A stretch of DNA of 64,000 nucleotides, from NCBI GenBank assembly GCA_008694505.1, contig VZDJ01004378.1, forward strand, positions 21,034,239 through 21,098,238, read 5' to 3'. A program made the position numbers and the translations under genes. The stretch's first letter is position 1, and every line of letters begins with the position of its first letter. Origin of the DNA: Cyanoderma ruficeps. Its lineage: Eukaryota > Chordata > Aves > Passeriformes > Timaliidae. Shown here one piece after another: positions 11,778 to 24,224 of the stretch. Under the pieces are notes generated by a model that worked only from the letters and a program-made list of their open reading frames with translations, did not search any database and was not told where the DNA came from.

Positions 11778-12120
11778 TCTGCTCAGCCCTGGTGAGACCA
11801 CAGTTGGCATGCTGGGTCCACTTCTGGACTTCTCAGTATGAGAACAATACACTGGAGAGACCCCAGCAAAGCTGGACATATGATTAAAGGTCTGGGGCAT
11901 CTGACACATGAGGAGAAGCTGAAAGTGCTGGAAGTGTTCAGTCAGGAGAACAGGGTGCTCAGGAGGTATCTTGCCAATGTGTACAAATTCCTGATGGGGT
12001 AAAGATGACGGAGACATATCTCTGTCCTTGGGGATAACAAAAACCCAACTGGCTACAGTCCTGAGCAATTTGCTACAGATATCCTGCTTTGTCTGCAAAC
12101 CTTAGACTGGAGACTGCCCA
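11778..12120 (+). repeat. Second CR1 fragment directly adjoining the first
   Basis: Begins TGCTCAGCCCTGGTGAGACC and continues through CTGGGTCCACTTCTGGAC, a GCATCTGACACATGAGGAG stretch and TGTGTACAAATTCCTGATGG, all CR1 3'-region landmarks in order on the plus strand. It diverges beyond recognition after about 12100 and no clean 3' terminus is visible. Its start coincides with the 3' end of the preceding copy. Confidence 0.8.
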
Positions 12121-15100
12121 AGATCCCCTCAAGCCTTAAGACTTTTAGTTTTAAGTCAGTCAGCAGTGACTGATGAGGTGATTTGACTCTGAGGTACCTG
12201 AAGAGATTCAAACTGTTTCATCTAATTCATTAAGATAGATGTTCCCCATATTTGAGAACTGAAACACCACATCAGTAACAGACCCAGCTCCTGGTGGTGA
12301 TGGTCTCAGAACCATCCCAGTTGTCCCATTAGCAATGGGCAAGTGGTTCAATTGTCATTCTAGGCTTGTATGGAGAGTTACACTGGGTCTGAATTTTGCC
12401 CAACTGCCTCTAGATACGATAAAATAGGAACTTTGGACTCTAATCTTCCTCAGCTTTTTTTTTAACAGCTTCTTTTTTTCAAGAAAATGATTCCTGGTGA
12501 ACATAAGCCTCTGTTTGCAGTGAAAGGCAGGATTCATGACAAAGGGAGAAATTGCACCTAAGATTGCAGTCTAGTGAAGCACAAATACCTTTGTACAAAG
12601 AAATCTTAAGGTATCAGATGTTTTGTACTCTAGACACTAAAAGGATGCAATGAATGCACTGTATATCTTCATATTTGCTGAAAGATTTTCATATACTAAA
12701 TGCAAATATAAGCTGTAAAGCAATTACATAGATTTGTACATTTAATTCAACAGGACACTTAAAAGTTTGGCAGTAGTATTCAGAAAAAAACAGTTCTTCA
12801 GAAAAAGCTGGGAAAGCAAACAAATGCTCAGAGACAAAGTGCACAGCAAATACTCATTTGCTACAAATGACAGCTGTTAAAACAAACAAACAAAAAACCT
12901 TGAGTCAATTAACAAGTCCTTTGTAACAGATGTTTTTACAGTAAGTATTACTGGGTTTTATTTCTGTAGTTAAAACTAAGAACAAAAAGTTAAAAATGCA
13001 CATCTGATGCATAAAAATTTCCTCTGAACACCAAATTAATATTGCAGATTTGGTAAATTATGACTTTTATTACTTTGAAATCTCTAATGTAAATGCAAAT
13101 CAATCATTCTTTAAAATGATGATGAAAGTACTAGGAAATGTATTATTTACCTCTGTTCTCATCTTATGGAATTTATTTTGTGTGCTTCCAAAAGTCTCTG
13201 GCAACATGAATATAAGTAGTCACACTGTAAATAGCATTATGGGCCTATAAATCAAAAATTAATCTAAGATTTCAAGCTATTCAGAAGATCTTAAAATGAG
13301 GCAAGCACCTATAATTTAAGATCCTGTCTCTTCCACTTTTGGAGAACTGAAGGTTGGCAGAAAATGAAGAAAGGGAAGGAGAGAAGAAGGGACATGCCTG
13401 TTCTGATGAAAAGTTAACCTAAAAGCAGATGATTATTCTTGTACATAAATACTTACTTACAATTCTGGCTTATATTCCTTAATTTTTTTTAGTTTTGAGT
13501 TTTAACTCACATTTAGAATACCTAATCATTACTATAAAAGTGAATGATTCGTCATAAGCAACAAAGGGATCAGTTTATGTGAATGTCTCCCTCTAAAAGA
13601 GGAATTCTTTTTATAGTCTGTGGAAATCCTGAATGGAAAAACAGCAGGTAAAGAAGTAATCCATAACAGTGCTAATGGTTTCTTTCATACTGGTGAAAAA
13701 ATGTTGCTGCCAAAGACATGTACCAACATCAATTCTTTGTCCAAGGCTGAAATCAAAAAAACACTTCAATGCAATATTCCAAACACAGCTTTAAAAATAT
13801 TTTTACTTTTTGCACATGATCTCAGGCAGCTTACATTACCTTTTAAAAGCATATACTTCACTAATAAACCAAATTACTAGTGAACACTGCAAACTACTGC
13901 AGAGTGACATACATCAGCATGGCTCCAGAAAATCGTTCACGTTCCCTTTTTGTTTTGTCTACAAAAGTGATTGTGTGGATGGTATTAATGCAGGACAGGG
14001 TGTGATCTACGTGAAAAAAAACGAAGGAAAAAGAAAACATTTCTCTCATTCCACATGAGTTCCTTCATCTGATTCATTGCATAGACTAACACACAGACAT
14101 GCACCTGCTGCACAAGAGAATATATAAGGACAAAAAAGGCAGCTGAGACCATTTCAATTAATGAAACCATTTACTGCCAATTAAATCTCTGTCAAACTAG
14201 GATGCAAGGAACTTGGCTAACTCTCCTCTTTGCTCCTGGCTCATCTTGGTATTTCATCTGGCCAACAGAGATTACACAAACAAGCTGGTCATCAGGCATT
14301 AAATAAACAGAATTGTCTGTGTTTACAAGTGTCAGACAAAGTTTTCCAGATGTTAAACCAACCCTACTATTACAAATTTGCTAGTTAAAATGCACTAACA
14401 AACACTGTTTTTAAACAAGTACAGACTCTGGAGTCAGCTGGACTAGGTAGAAGGTCCACTGAAATCCCTTGAAACACTACTTAAAAGTTTTGCAAACAAT
14501 TAAAGCAAATCCCCAGGATCAAGTCAGGCTGTTAGGGCTCACTGGTATATATATACTGACATGAAGAATATGCACACTGTTTTGAAATATAACTATACAC
14601 TAGTGCAAATTATTACTACATAATGATATTCCTGCAACATGCAAGATTAAATCTGGCTGAAATCAGGCCAACAAAACAATTTTCTTTTCATATGCAATTC
14701 AAATATGGGCTTCCTAAAAAGTTTTTTGTACATTCTTCAAGATGTGAGCAAATACAACTTCACTGCACAGAAGAACATCTACTGCTGGGGTTTCTTGCCT
14801 TTTTACATTCCAAGGTAGATGCTATCTCCATCCAGCAAATCAAGTTAGCTCCTGTACCTTAAATCACATCTTGATTAACTACAGCTACTTCTCATCTTCA
14901 GTACAACTCTGCACTGAGATTTGTTTGGAAATGGCAGTTACATATCTTCTGCAATACAGACAAGGTTTCATTTAGCTCTTGAAGTGGGACAACATCTAAA
15001 TGCTCAACAACTGAAAGGCAGCCTAAACCGAATACATACCAGGAATGACTGCAGATGAGAAAAACAGCAAAAAGACAGATGAAATACTGTTTTTCTCCTT

Positions 15101-15166
15101 CCATCAAAATGTCCCAAAAGCAATTTTCCTTCAAGAGTCAAGCGATACCATTTTCCTTCCATTCCT

Positions 15167-16015
15167 GAATCACAGAATCAAAGATTATGCTGAGTTGGAA
15201 AGGACACATCAGAATCATCAAGTCCAATGCCTGGATACCCCAAAAATCACACTGTGTGCCTGAGAGTGTTGTCCAAATGCTTCTTGAACTCTCTCAGGCT
15301 TGGTGCTGTGACCACTGCCCTGGGGAGCCTGTTCTAGTGCCCAACCACTCTCTAGGTGAACAGTGGTTTTTTTTTTCCTGATATTCAACCTAAACCACTC
15401 CTGACTCAGCTTTATGCCATTTCCTCAGGTCCTGTAATTGCTTACAAGAGTGAAGAGATCAGTACCTGCCCCCCCTCCTCCCCTTTTGAGGATGAATACC
15501 ACAATGAGGTCTCTCTTCAGCCTCTTCTCCAGGCTGAACAGACCAAGCGACCTCAGCTGCTCCTCATATGGCTCCCACTCCATACCCTTCATCATCCTTC
15601 TGGCTCTCCTCTCAGTGGTCTCTAGTAGCTTTTTTTAACGTCTTTTACACATTGTGGCACCCAAAACTGCACAAAGGACTTGAGGTGAGGCCACCCCAGT
15701 GCAGAGCAGCGGGGACAATCCCCTCCCTTGCCCGGCTGGTGATGCTGTGCCTGATGCCCCTCAGGACAGGGTAGGTCCTCCTGGCTGCCAGGGCACTGCT
15801 GGCTCATGTTCAACTTGCCATCCACCAGGATCCCCAGGTCTCTTTCCTGCTCCCCAGTCTAGGCACACAACCAGGACTGCCCCATTCCAGGCACAGGATT
15901 TGGCACCTGCGCTTGCTAAATTTCATACAGTTGGTGACTGCCCAATTCTCTAATTTGTCTATGTCTACAGGGCCCCTCTGCCTGTGAGGGGAGTTCCTCT
16001 CAATTGTGTCACCCC
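15167..16015 (-). repeat. CR1 LINE, about 850 bp
   Basis: The plus strand starts GAATCACAGAATCAAAGATT, the reverse of the CR1 tail. It runs through GTGTGCCTGAGAGTGTTGTC, GGCTTGGTGCTGTGACCACT, a CCCAACCACTCT motif, a GCTGAACAGACC stretch and CACCAGGATCCCCAGGTC before stopping near 16015. This is a 5'-truncated minus-strand insertion. Open frames between 15187 and 15953 on either strand belong to it. Confidence 0.95.
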
Positions 16016-18284
16016 TTTGTAAACATCTAGAGATGTTTTTCATGAAAATGCAACACAACTTTGTGAACCTTATTTTTTACAGCCTCATCTACTATCTTTA
16101 ATTAATGTGTAATTAATAGGACTTCAAACTAGAGCTAATAAATGTGCTAAAATGCCTGGGTTCAAGTGATAGATATTACTCCTGTGAAGCCAAAGGAGTT
16201 ATGACTTACCTGCCTGTTTACACAGAGCCAGGGGGCCATAGAGAAACACTGCAAGAACACCTAGGGAATCAATCAGAGTTCTAACAGAAAAGTAAGTATC
16301 CTCAATTCGTACTTATGAAGAAATCTATTAAGCATATAAGGTGAGAGAAAATAAAGAATTCCATGCTGGTGGCACAAGTAACTCCCAGGTAAGTCAAGCA
16401 TCTTCCAGAAGAAAACAGCTCCCCGAAATAAGGAATCCAGAAACACACATTTAAACAAATAAACAGCTTTTCTTTTATTCATTATTCTCCACTTCTATAT
16501 TCAAACAATATCCACCACTGAAGAGTCAGAAAAAGAGCTCAGGACAAGCAATTAGGCACTCAGAACAAAAGCCGTGAAGGAGCTGATTAGATCAGGCTGA
16601 AAAAACCAGACTAGATCTCAGGTGACTGACAGAAAAAGTAGAGCAGAAAAAATGACCAGAAAGACAATGTGGTATTCCTAAGAAGTAAGAATCTGTAGGC
16701 TCCCCTCAGACACAAGTATTCGAAATCACACAAGGGCTGAACTACAACTCAAAGCAGTGTTTTCAGAGCAAAGGTCTGTGTTGCATACCCCAGCCTGTTG
16801 ATTAAAGGCATGCAGTTGTTTTTGAGCTAGCAAAGGCTAATAGTGTCCTGTAGCATTCACTACACAGCCAGCCAAAACTGTTGCTGTGATGTTCATACTA
16901 TATAAGAGAACTGGTTCCTGGTATATTATTCCTCAAACAGTCCTCAGGTATGACATAGGAGAGCATTAGGTAGCATGAACCAAAACCCTGCCAAAAAACG
17001 TTGCTAATAATTAAGCTGCTCTATCAGCAGCGCAGCAGTTGAGCTCACACCCAGGTCTTGCACTTTTTAACAGTATAAACACAGTCAGACTGTCTCCACC
17101 AAACAACTATGAATTACAAATTCCTCCTCCCTCCTGAGCCATCACATTAATTACACTAGACTGCAAGGATGTGGAGATGGAGAAGCAGGCTATCCTGCCC
17201 CAGCCATCCTCCCACCACCATGGAACTGGAATAGGCACCTTCCAAATGCACCAGCACATCTGAGTAACTACTGCTATGATATTCTCTAACTTGGTATTAA
17301 TAACATGAATGTATGATACACGTTACAAAATGTCTGACAACTATTGCTATGTGTATTTGTGCAGAGTATACATTTCTGCTCATCTTTCAGCAATACTGAG
17401 CAAGTTGTCTTCCCTCTTCACCTTGCAGCAGGGATCCTCTTGGTTTGTGCTGGTTCTTGCAGAAAAGAACCTCCTTCCTCTCTGTACACACCCAGCAGGT
17501 ACTCATAACTGCTACCTAGGCTTCAGACTTGTTCCTGGCATGAAAGCAGTATCAATTAAAATTCTCTCTCTAGAGTGGAAGGACAGAAAAGTGCAGGAAT
17601 CAGGAGTATTACCATACCTTACAAAAGATTTTGATATCACTCAGGCTGTGTAATCTATTTGTACAAGTAGATACGTCAGGAAGACCTTCTTTTTCAAAAT
17701 ATTTGTATGTGCTCAAAGATTCTTCTTGCCAAAGAAACCTTAGATACAGTTTATCATTATACTTTCAGGATCACTTTTCTTGTTTCCCCACAAAAATAAA
17801 GACTGGGAGGAGATACCCACTGTAACCCAGCTGACTTAAAAAGCCAGTCCAAAACAGAAAACATGGGGGGTGGTGGGGGGGAATCCTTTACATGAGGCCC
17901 CTTTAGGCTGCTCAAAACATTAGTTGGGAATTTGAGAAACTGCTTCCTATTCCTTACATTTGTATATAGGTTCCAAAAAAGGCTCCAGACCAGTATAACA
18001 GCAGCTAGTGCTGGTGCAACTCTACAGCATAGCTACATGAACTCCATAGTGAAAGAAACAACCAGGGCAACAAAAAACAAATATCTGTTCATACAGGCTG
18101 AGTATACAGCAGCAACATCTGAAGACAAGAAAAAATCAGAATAAAAGTAAAAGCCCCCAGAAAATTAAATCTTAACAGAAGGATCACAAACTTAAGGAAA
18201 CTACAAGGAGGAAATCATAAGAAATCATTATACACTTTGCTTCACACTTGCTGTGCATAAAGATCTAGAAAGCACCTGAAGAGT

Positions 18285-18895
18285 TGTGGGAGTCCAGGGC
18301 ATCCCTTTGGATGACCTGGGACCCAAAGAAGGAAGTTTGAACGCTGGACAGGGGCATGTGGAGCCAGTTCAGGGGGGTTGGAGACCTTGGCACAGAGCCC
18401 AGGAAGACACTGGGTTTGATTTTAGTCCATGGGAGAGGCTTCCAACATTGAGAGAGGAATTACAAACCTCAAAGGTGTGAAAATAGTAGTTTAATACAGC
18501 ACAGGGTGAAAAATTTTGTAGTTTAGGGGTTCTTAGAATAGAGGTAAATGAGGAACAAGATGGAGGATTTAGGGTGTTGCCCTAAGTTCCTCTCCTTCTT
18601 CCTCATCCTCCATCTTCTGATGTGGTGATGACACAAAGTAGTTTGAGGGGATTGGGTTAAGGTAGAAATGACCCTTCTAGTATAGGTACTGCACATTGGC
18701 ACAAAATTGCAAATAGTGGACACGTAACTATCTGTATGAGAGTAAAGCAACACCCCATCGGCGGGCAGTCGCCTCGTGTCCCAGCCGCTGTCCGGACCTC
18801 GGCTGGGTGAAGAGAAATCTCTGAGACACCAAATAATAAACAATATGAAAAACCTGAAAACAAGGCCTTGAAGACTCCGCTTTTTTTCTTGTGAC
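18285..18895 (-). mobile_element. Endogenous-retrovirus LTR-like element, probably a solo LTR
   Basis: Read on the minus strand, the block begins TGTCACAAG and carries a GC-richer patch (18750-18800) unlike its surroundings. It has an ATTAAA polyadenylation-like signal at 18490-18495 and ends near a CCCACAAC motif about 610 bp later. The length, TG start, mid-element poly(A)-like signal and abrupt composition change fit an avian ERV long terminal repeat. I see no matching target-site duplication and no gag, pol or env frame next to it. Minus-strand frames at 18523-18897, 18657-18863 and 18728-19042 overlap it and are not genes. The family is assigned from general resemblance only. Confidence 0.55.
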
Positions 18896-20595
18896 ACGGC
18901 TCAGGGCTTTTAGAGAGCCAAGGACTTTTAACAACCTGAATCTCAGGTGAGAAACCAAACCCAAGAAAGAGCAGCTGTGCTGAAAACCCTGTAGGTTCCT
19001 AGGCACAACTGTGAATCTAAAGTAAAAACAGGAAGCTTTCAAAATGCCTTGCCTTCACAGATACAGGCTTGATTCAACTTTAGTTTTCATGCAGGTCCTG
19101 TGACAAGCAGTTATGCACACATACATAGGCACACAGAATCAAATATTCAATTTCAGGAGACTTTATGGGTACATTTAATTCTATTTACTGGGAGTGAAAT
19201 GCATTCATCAAACAAAATTTTAAGCTTAAACCACTTATCCACTAAATTAAACTTTACCGAGCACAGATGTTAAAAATGTTAAAAACTGTGTATTTCTTTC
19301 TAAGAAAAGCAAAGTTTGCCATCAAAGGTAATCAAATTTATGCTGACACTGATCAAGCACTGAACACAAATAATGCCTTCCACAAAAAATTGAAAGATCT
19401 CTCTTCTTGATCAGTTGTCAGGAAGACAAATCTTGATAGTCATTATCAGTATTTCCCTCCAAGAGCAGAAGTTAGGCAACTCAAAGTAGGGATGCCCAAG
19501 CTGCATCCTCAAGGCTACATGTTGCTGAGCCAAACAACATCACCTGGCTCATAGGCAATTTACAGCCACCCTCTTTCCCTGTAGACTCACATCAGTAAGT
19601 GCTAGCTCTCAGCTTCCTGATTTCTTACAGGCAAAAAGGACCATGATTTCACTTGAAAGCACCTTCCAAAAGCAGCAGTACTGGATAGTGCACATGCAGT
19701 ACAGCTGAATCAGATTTGCACGTGCAGATCCTTTGGCACAGTAAAACTCACTGAACATACATGGATCAGTAGCACTATACCAACAGACACACATACACTA
19801 GATTTGCTCATGTGGCAGGAGAGGAGGAAGATTTTGAAAGAGAAAACTATGTTGCTACATCTTATGACATAGCCCATTCCCATGAGAAATTCAGACTCCA
19901 CTGTTCTAAAACTGCTGTTCTACTAAAACCTCAAATCCATACAATGTAACTAAAAGCTAGCAATCTCATTTTTATCAAAACAAATCCTCAAGGGCAGTTA
20001 AAGCCTCCAGTTATACCAGACAAGAACACCATACAACATTATCACTCAAACTCGGAAGTTACCTTGAAGATTAATGAAAAAGTTACTATATGGAGTGGGG
20101 TTTTTTCCAACCTGCAATAACACATACAGAAAAAAGCAATCAAAGCAAATTAAGACTGCAAAGTCAACCAATTCAGAACAGGCCAGAACATCCCAGACCC
20201 ATGCAACTTTCATTCAAATTCACGATACTGCCCTTCCTGACACCATGATGTATTTTTCCACAACATCTCTTAAGTGGAACACAAAGAACCGTACTCAGTA
20301 ATGTTCGATTTTTTGCATTTGCTAGCTCTTCTCTAAGTGGACACACGCCTTAATTACTTAGTCGTTAACATACTCAAACTGCTCTGAATATAGGCCCATA
20401 TTGCTAGAAATTACCTGAGTGATTGCCTGATCATGTGTGGCCATGAAAACATGAAATTCCTGTTTTCTTTATATAGGCCACAAAAATCATCCAATCCCAA
20501 GCCATGGGAGCCATGGCAGATGGTAACTGAAGCACCTGGTTCATGTCATGACCTGCACAGAGCAGCAAATTCCCTTCAACTAATGTCACCTAAAA

Positions 20596-20629
20596 AACAA
20601 ACACACAAAACACACAAACACACACACAA
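20596..20629 (+). repeat. Impure CA microsatellite
   Basis: ACAAACACACAAAACACAC followed by AAACACACACACAAAA: a short interrupted CA/CAAA tract, expected to vary in length. Confidence 0.8.
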
Positions 20630-20773
20630 AACTGACTCAAGGTGCACATGTATTTTAAAAATTAGTGATCTTTTAATAATTAACATTGAATTCGAATGCT
20701 TTTTACCTAATTTTTATGCAAACACTTAGACGTATAGTCAGATTTCCTCGTGAGTTTTCTACTGCAGTCTCTA

Positions 20774-20845
20774 TTATTGCTTAAATGCTTTGTGGATACT
20801 AATGACTGCTTTCATATCATCTCTGTGAAGTGCATCACACTCCAC
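20774..20845 (-). other. Weak candidate terminal exon on the PAWR strand
   Basis: Acceptor TTTTCTATTTGCAG (minus strand) is followed by 23 open codons, VECDALHRDDMKAVISIHKA then FKQ and TAA. The phase would fit the PAWR SAC exon. The length is well within what chance gives, so this is a low-confidence observation. Confidence 0.15.
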
Positions 20846-23800
20846 CTGCAAATAGAAAACCCAAGATGAATATTATCTGGTAGTTAACTCTCAAATATTA
20901 GAGTCATATAACCTGATTTGGCAGAATTACTTAAGACTTCGAAACTCAAACATACACCATCATAATTAACGTTTTTCCGTACTTTAATCCCATTTACTTC
21001 CTTACCTTTAAAAACAATAGCATACTATAATCATGTTATTATGCAAAAGAACTCTTGGCCTAACATCTAAAAAAATGCAGTGCTGGAAAGTAAACATGTT
21101 TCATACATCTAGCCATGCCTAGTGTAGCACAACCACATCTTCTTTATGGATGGAAATTAACATCGAGCAACATCACGGCAAAATACTTACTAAAGATTAA
21201 TTACTACTCTTGAATGCATGCACACAGTCCTTCTTTTCAAGAACTATGTGAAACCTAGATGCCAGACACCTTTGAAAAGCCACGTATGAATAGGCATGAA
21301 TATTATTATATACTTTGGATAATGAATGTAATAGTAAAATGATATTGTATGATATTAAAATGCAAAATGAAAAGCCAGAACAGGCAAAATAGGCAAAAAA
21401 GTGCAACTTGAGTTGACTGGCTTATCTGGCAGTATATTCTCAGCACAAGATTCAAGGACAAATCTCAGGGGAAGCTTGTGTCAAGTAGGTTTTTAGCTGT
21501 CATTCTGAAAGGAGATGCATGTAACAAATTCAGATCCCTGCATTTCTCACTGTCTGGCACAAAGCTAAGATGGAATTTTATCCCTTACCTTTATTTATTG
21601 CTTTCAGCAAAGCTTATAAGGTGCCTCTCTTAAACATTTATAGTTTTGTAACACTGATACATATCCTTGCTTCCAAAAATTTTAATGGGTTGGGTCACAT
21701 TTAAAGAAAGGAATAGTATTGAAGCAAACAGAACTACACTTCTGTAGAAATATCTTTGGACCACATTCCTTTTAGAAAGTGCCTGCAATGTTTTGGTGAA
21801 ATGTTAAGCTTTTTTAGAACAAAAGGTTAAAAAAAGATCAGATGTGATTTTCCTTCAATTTTCAAAGGCTTTTGAATGACTTACAATTAAATGCACAAGG
21901 CATAACTAAAGGGTCATGTTAATAAATCAAGTTTTGATTACTTTGCCAGCCACCTAACCTATTCATACTGAATTTACCACAATGAATCCAACCTACTATG
22001 ACACAACTTCATAATTGTACCATTAATGCAAATTATGTAGACATTTCATCCTATCCTCACCTCCAATCAACAAGGATTCTTTCAAAGGTACTGGGTAATT
22101 TCTACACAAAATTGAATAATTATCCAAGCATCTATCACAAGCTAATCTCTTGCAGAGAACAAAAACCTGCACTGCTGCTACAGAGAGGAGTGAGAGCAAT
22201 TCAAGACACGGCAATACTATTGTGTATGTAAGTCAGTGCTCTGAGCTGAAAACCAGGGCAGCTTTGCCTTCTCTTGTCTTGGATTAACAGCTCCACAGGA
22301 ATTCAGTACTAGGATCAAGCTTTAGTCTGTCTGCTAATGGACATAATTTGTACTTACTGCAAGAATATAATACAACTTACAGTCTAACAAGGTTAAGTGC
22401 TACAAATGAAGTGACATTCTTTTGTCTAGCAAATCCATTCTGTGTTTGTGACTGCAATTCAATGTGGATGTTTAACTGCCTAAAATATAGCTCACAAAGC
22501 TGTGTCTTGTATAAAATAATTTTGTAAGATTCAACATCTTAATTTCTTGAATTCCTTGTTCATGTACATGCTAAGACCAATACAGAGAGAGCAAGAAATG
22601 TGCATTACAATTGCATACACAAAGCAAATTAATGGTTGGAACAAAATGACGGCTATTTCCAACTGAAGTGCAAGGGTCTTAAATGAGGCCCTGGGCTTTG
22701 CAGCAATACATAATATGCAATTAGGTACAGCAAAACAGTTGTCATGGCTCAAAAAAAAAGAGTGAATCATCTCATAATGCAGTCCCAGGCTTCATAATGC
22801 TTGAGAGGCAATATTCCCCTACCAGTTTCATAGCAGCACTGCAAATACCATGGCAGGTTTCTAGTAGATGACTGCAGAGAGATTTTTGGCAATCAGTACA
22901 GGTGCAAAAGATACTGGTAACTGTGATAGTTATGATCTTCAATTTATTAATATGGAATTAGGAAATACATTAGACAAATTTTGCTTCTGTGTGACAACAA
23001 TAAAGATCAGCATTCCCTTTCTACAGTAAGATACTCTAAATCATTCTAGTATTTATAAGTAATTGCTTTTCAGTTGAAGGATTCAGAGTGTTAGTTCCAC
23101 AAAGGTTGAAGTTCAGTATTTAAGTGACTTGGAATTTCCTCTTTTCATGCCCACAGGCAAAAAAATCAGTATCTCTCACTCTAATTGATTCCTATTTCCA
23201 TGATATGATAGTAGTAAAAAATCATCCTGACACGTTTGGGTCAAGCTTTCCAGGGAGAGGAAAGGATTCAGCTCATCCAGCAAGACCCTTTTTGTCCTCA
23301 GTGAGGAAAAAAACCACACATCTAGAAGTCAATTACCCCCACCCTCATGCCAATGACAAAAGTAATTTTGAAGTTCTCAAACGCCTTCTTGTCACTTTAT
23401 GCTTCTGACAACACATATTTACTCAACTCTCATATAATAAATGTCAATTATTCACAGCTGATAAATTTTTTGCAATGTACTCATTCAGTGCACAGAACAA
23501 CCAGCATTCACAGACACTAAAACACTCAAAGTAAAATGCAAGCAGAAAGGAACAAAGGTAACATAAAACAAAGGATTTCAAACCCTTTGCAAGGTATTGA
23601 GAATGATACTTCTGTATTATTATAGCCTAACTACCAAAAAACAGCCCATTGTAATCTGAAGGTTTTAATGGATGGAGGACCTATACATGTGCCTCCCACT
23701 GCAAGGCTTTATATTAGCTTTGAATTGATCTTCTCAGCCTTTCCAATTAGCTCTCCAATTTTCCAAGAACACCATAAGGTGACATACACATCACAACACA

Positions 23801-24023
23801 CTACCATCCTCAAATATCACCTTTGTAATGACTCAGAGGCTATGTTAACCCTACTGCCACGGGATTACATGAAGACGGGCACATATTTGGGCCATACTTT
23901 AGGAGGCTGGATGCACAAACAACTGAATTCCAAGAGGCACATGTCCATGGTACCAGTGAACCTGAATACTTTGACAATGGCCTTGCATATGGTGGGTTTT
24001 GCAGGGGTTTTTTTTTTTGAGTA

Positions 24024-24224
24024 TTAGCTAATAGTAACATCTTTTTCCACATTCTGGTACTCAAAGTCTTCTAAAAGACTTAAAAATAAATCTTCATTAA
24101 ACAAATTGGCTTTTCCAGCCAAATCTTGTAGGTTTTTTGATGCTATCTTTATGTACAGCACATAAATACTACCACCATTTTCAATTAAGACGTTCACTAC
24201 TCTGAATGTATCATTTCTGTCCAC
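24024..24224 (-). other. Candidate unannotated exon on the PAWR strand (open frame after strong acceptor)
   Basis: A good 3' splice site (TGTCTTTCTTGCAG, minus strand) at 24225/24226 is followed by 66 open codons and TAA. The frame begins VDRNDTFRVVNVLIENGG and includes LQDLAGKANLFNEDLF, SLLEDFEYQNVEKD and a final VTIS. Composition is protein-like: alternating hydrophobic and polar residues, many D/E/N and no low complexity. It is in phase 0, matching the end of the PAWR SAC exon at 27870, so splicing there would give an alternative C-terminus. No convincing 5' donor lies within it. An 11-A run follows the stop by five bases. I recognise no family; it could be an alternative last exon, a decayed exon of another gene, or chance. 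Confidence 0.3.

Noticed and set aside
17420..17500. Plus-strand exon-like segment (acceptor CACCTTGCAG, donor CAGCAG|GTACTC) inside a 114-codon frame at 17309-17653.
   Set aside because: It is opposite to PAWR, the donor is weak, and no other plus-strand exon accompanies it. Most likely a decoy exon.
18523..18897. 124-codon minus-strand frame near an LTR.
   Set aside because: Lies within the LTR-like block and shows no retroviral protein motif.
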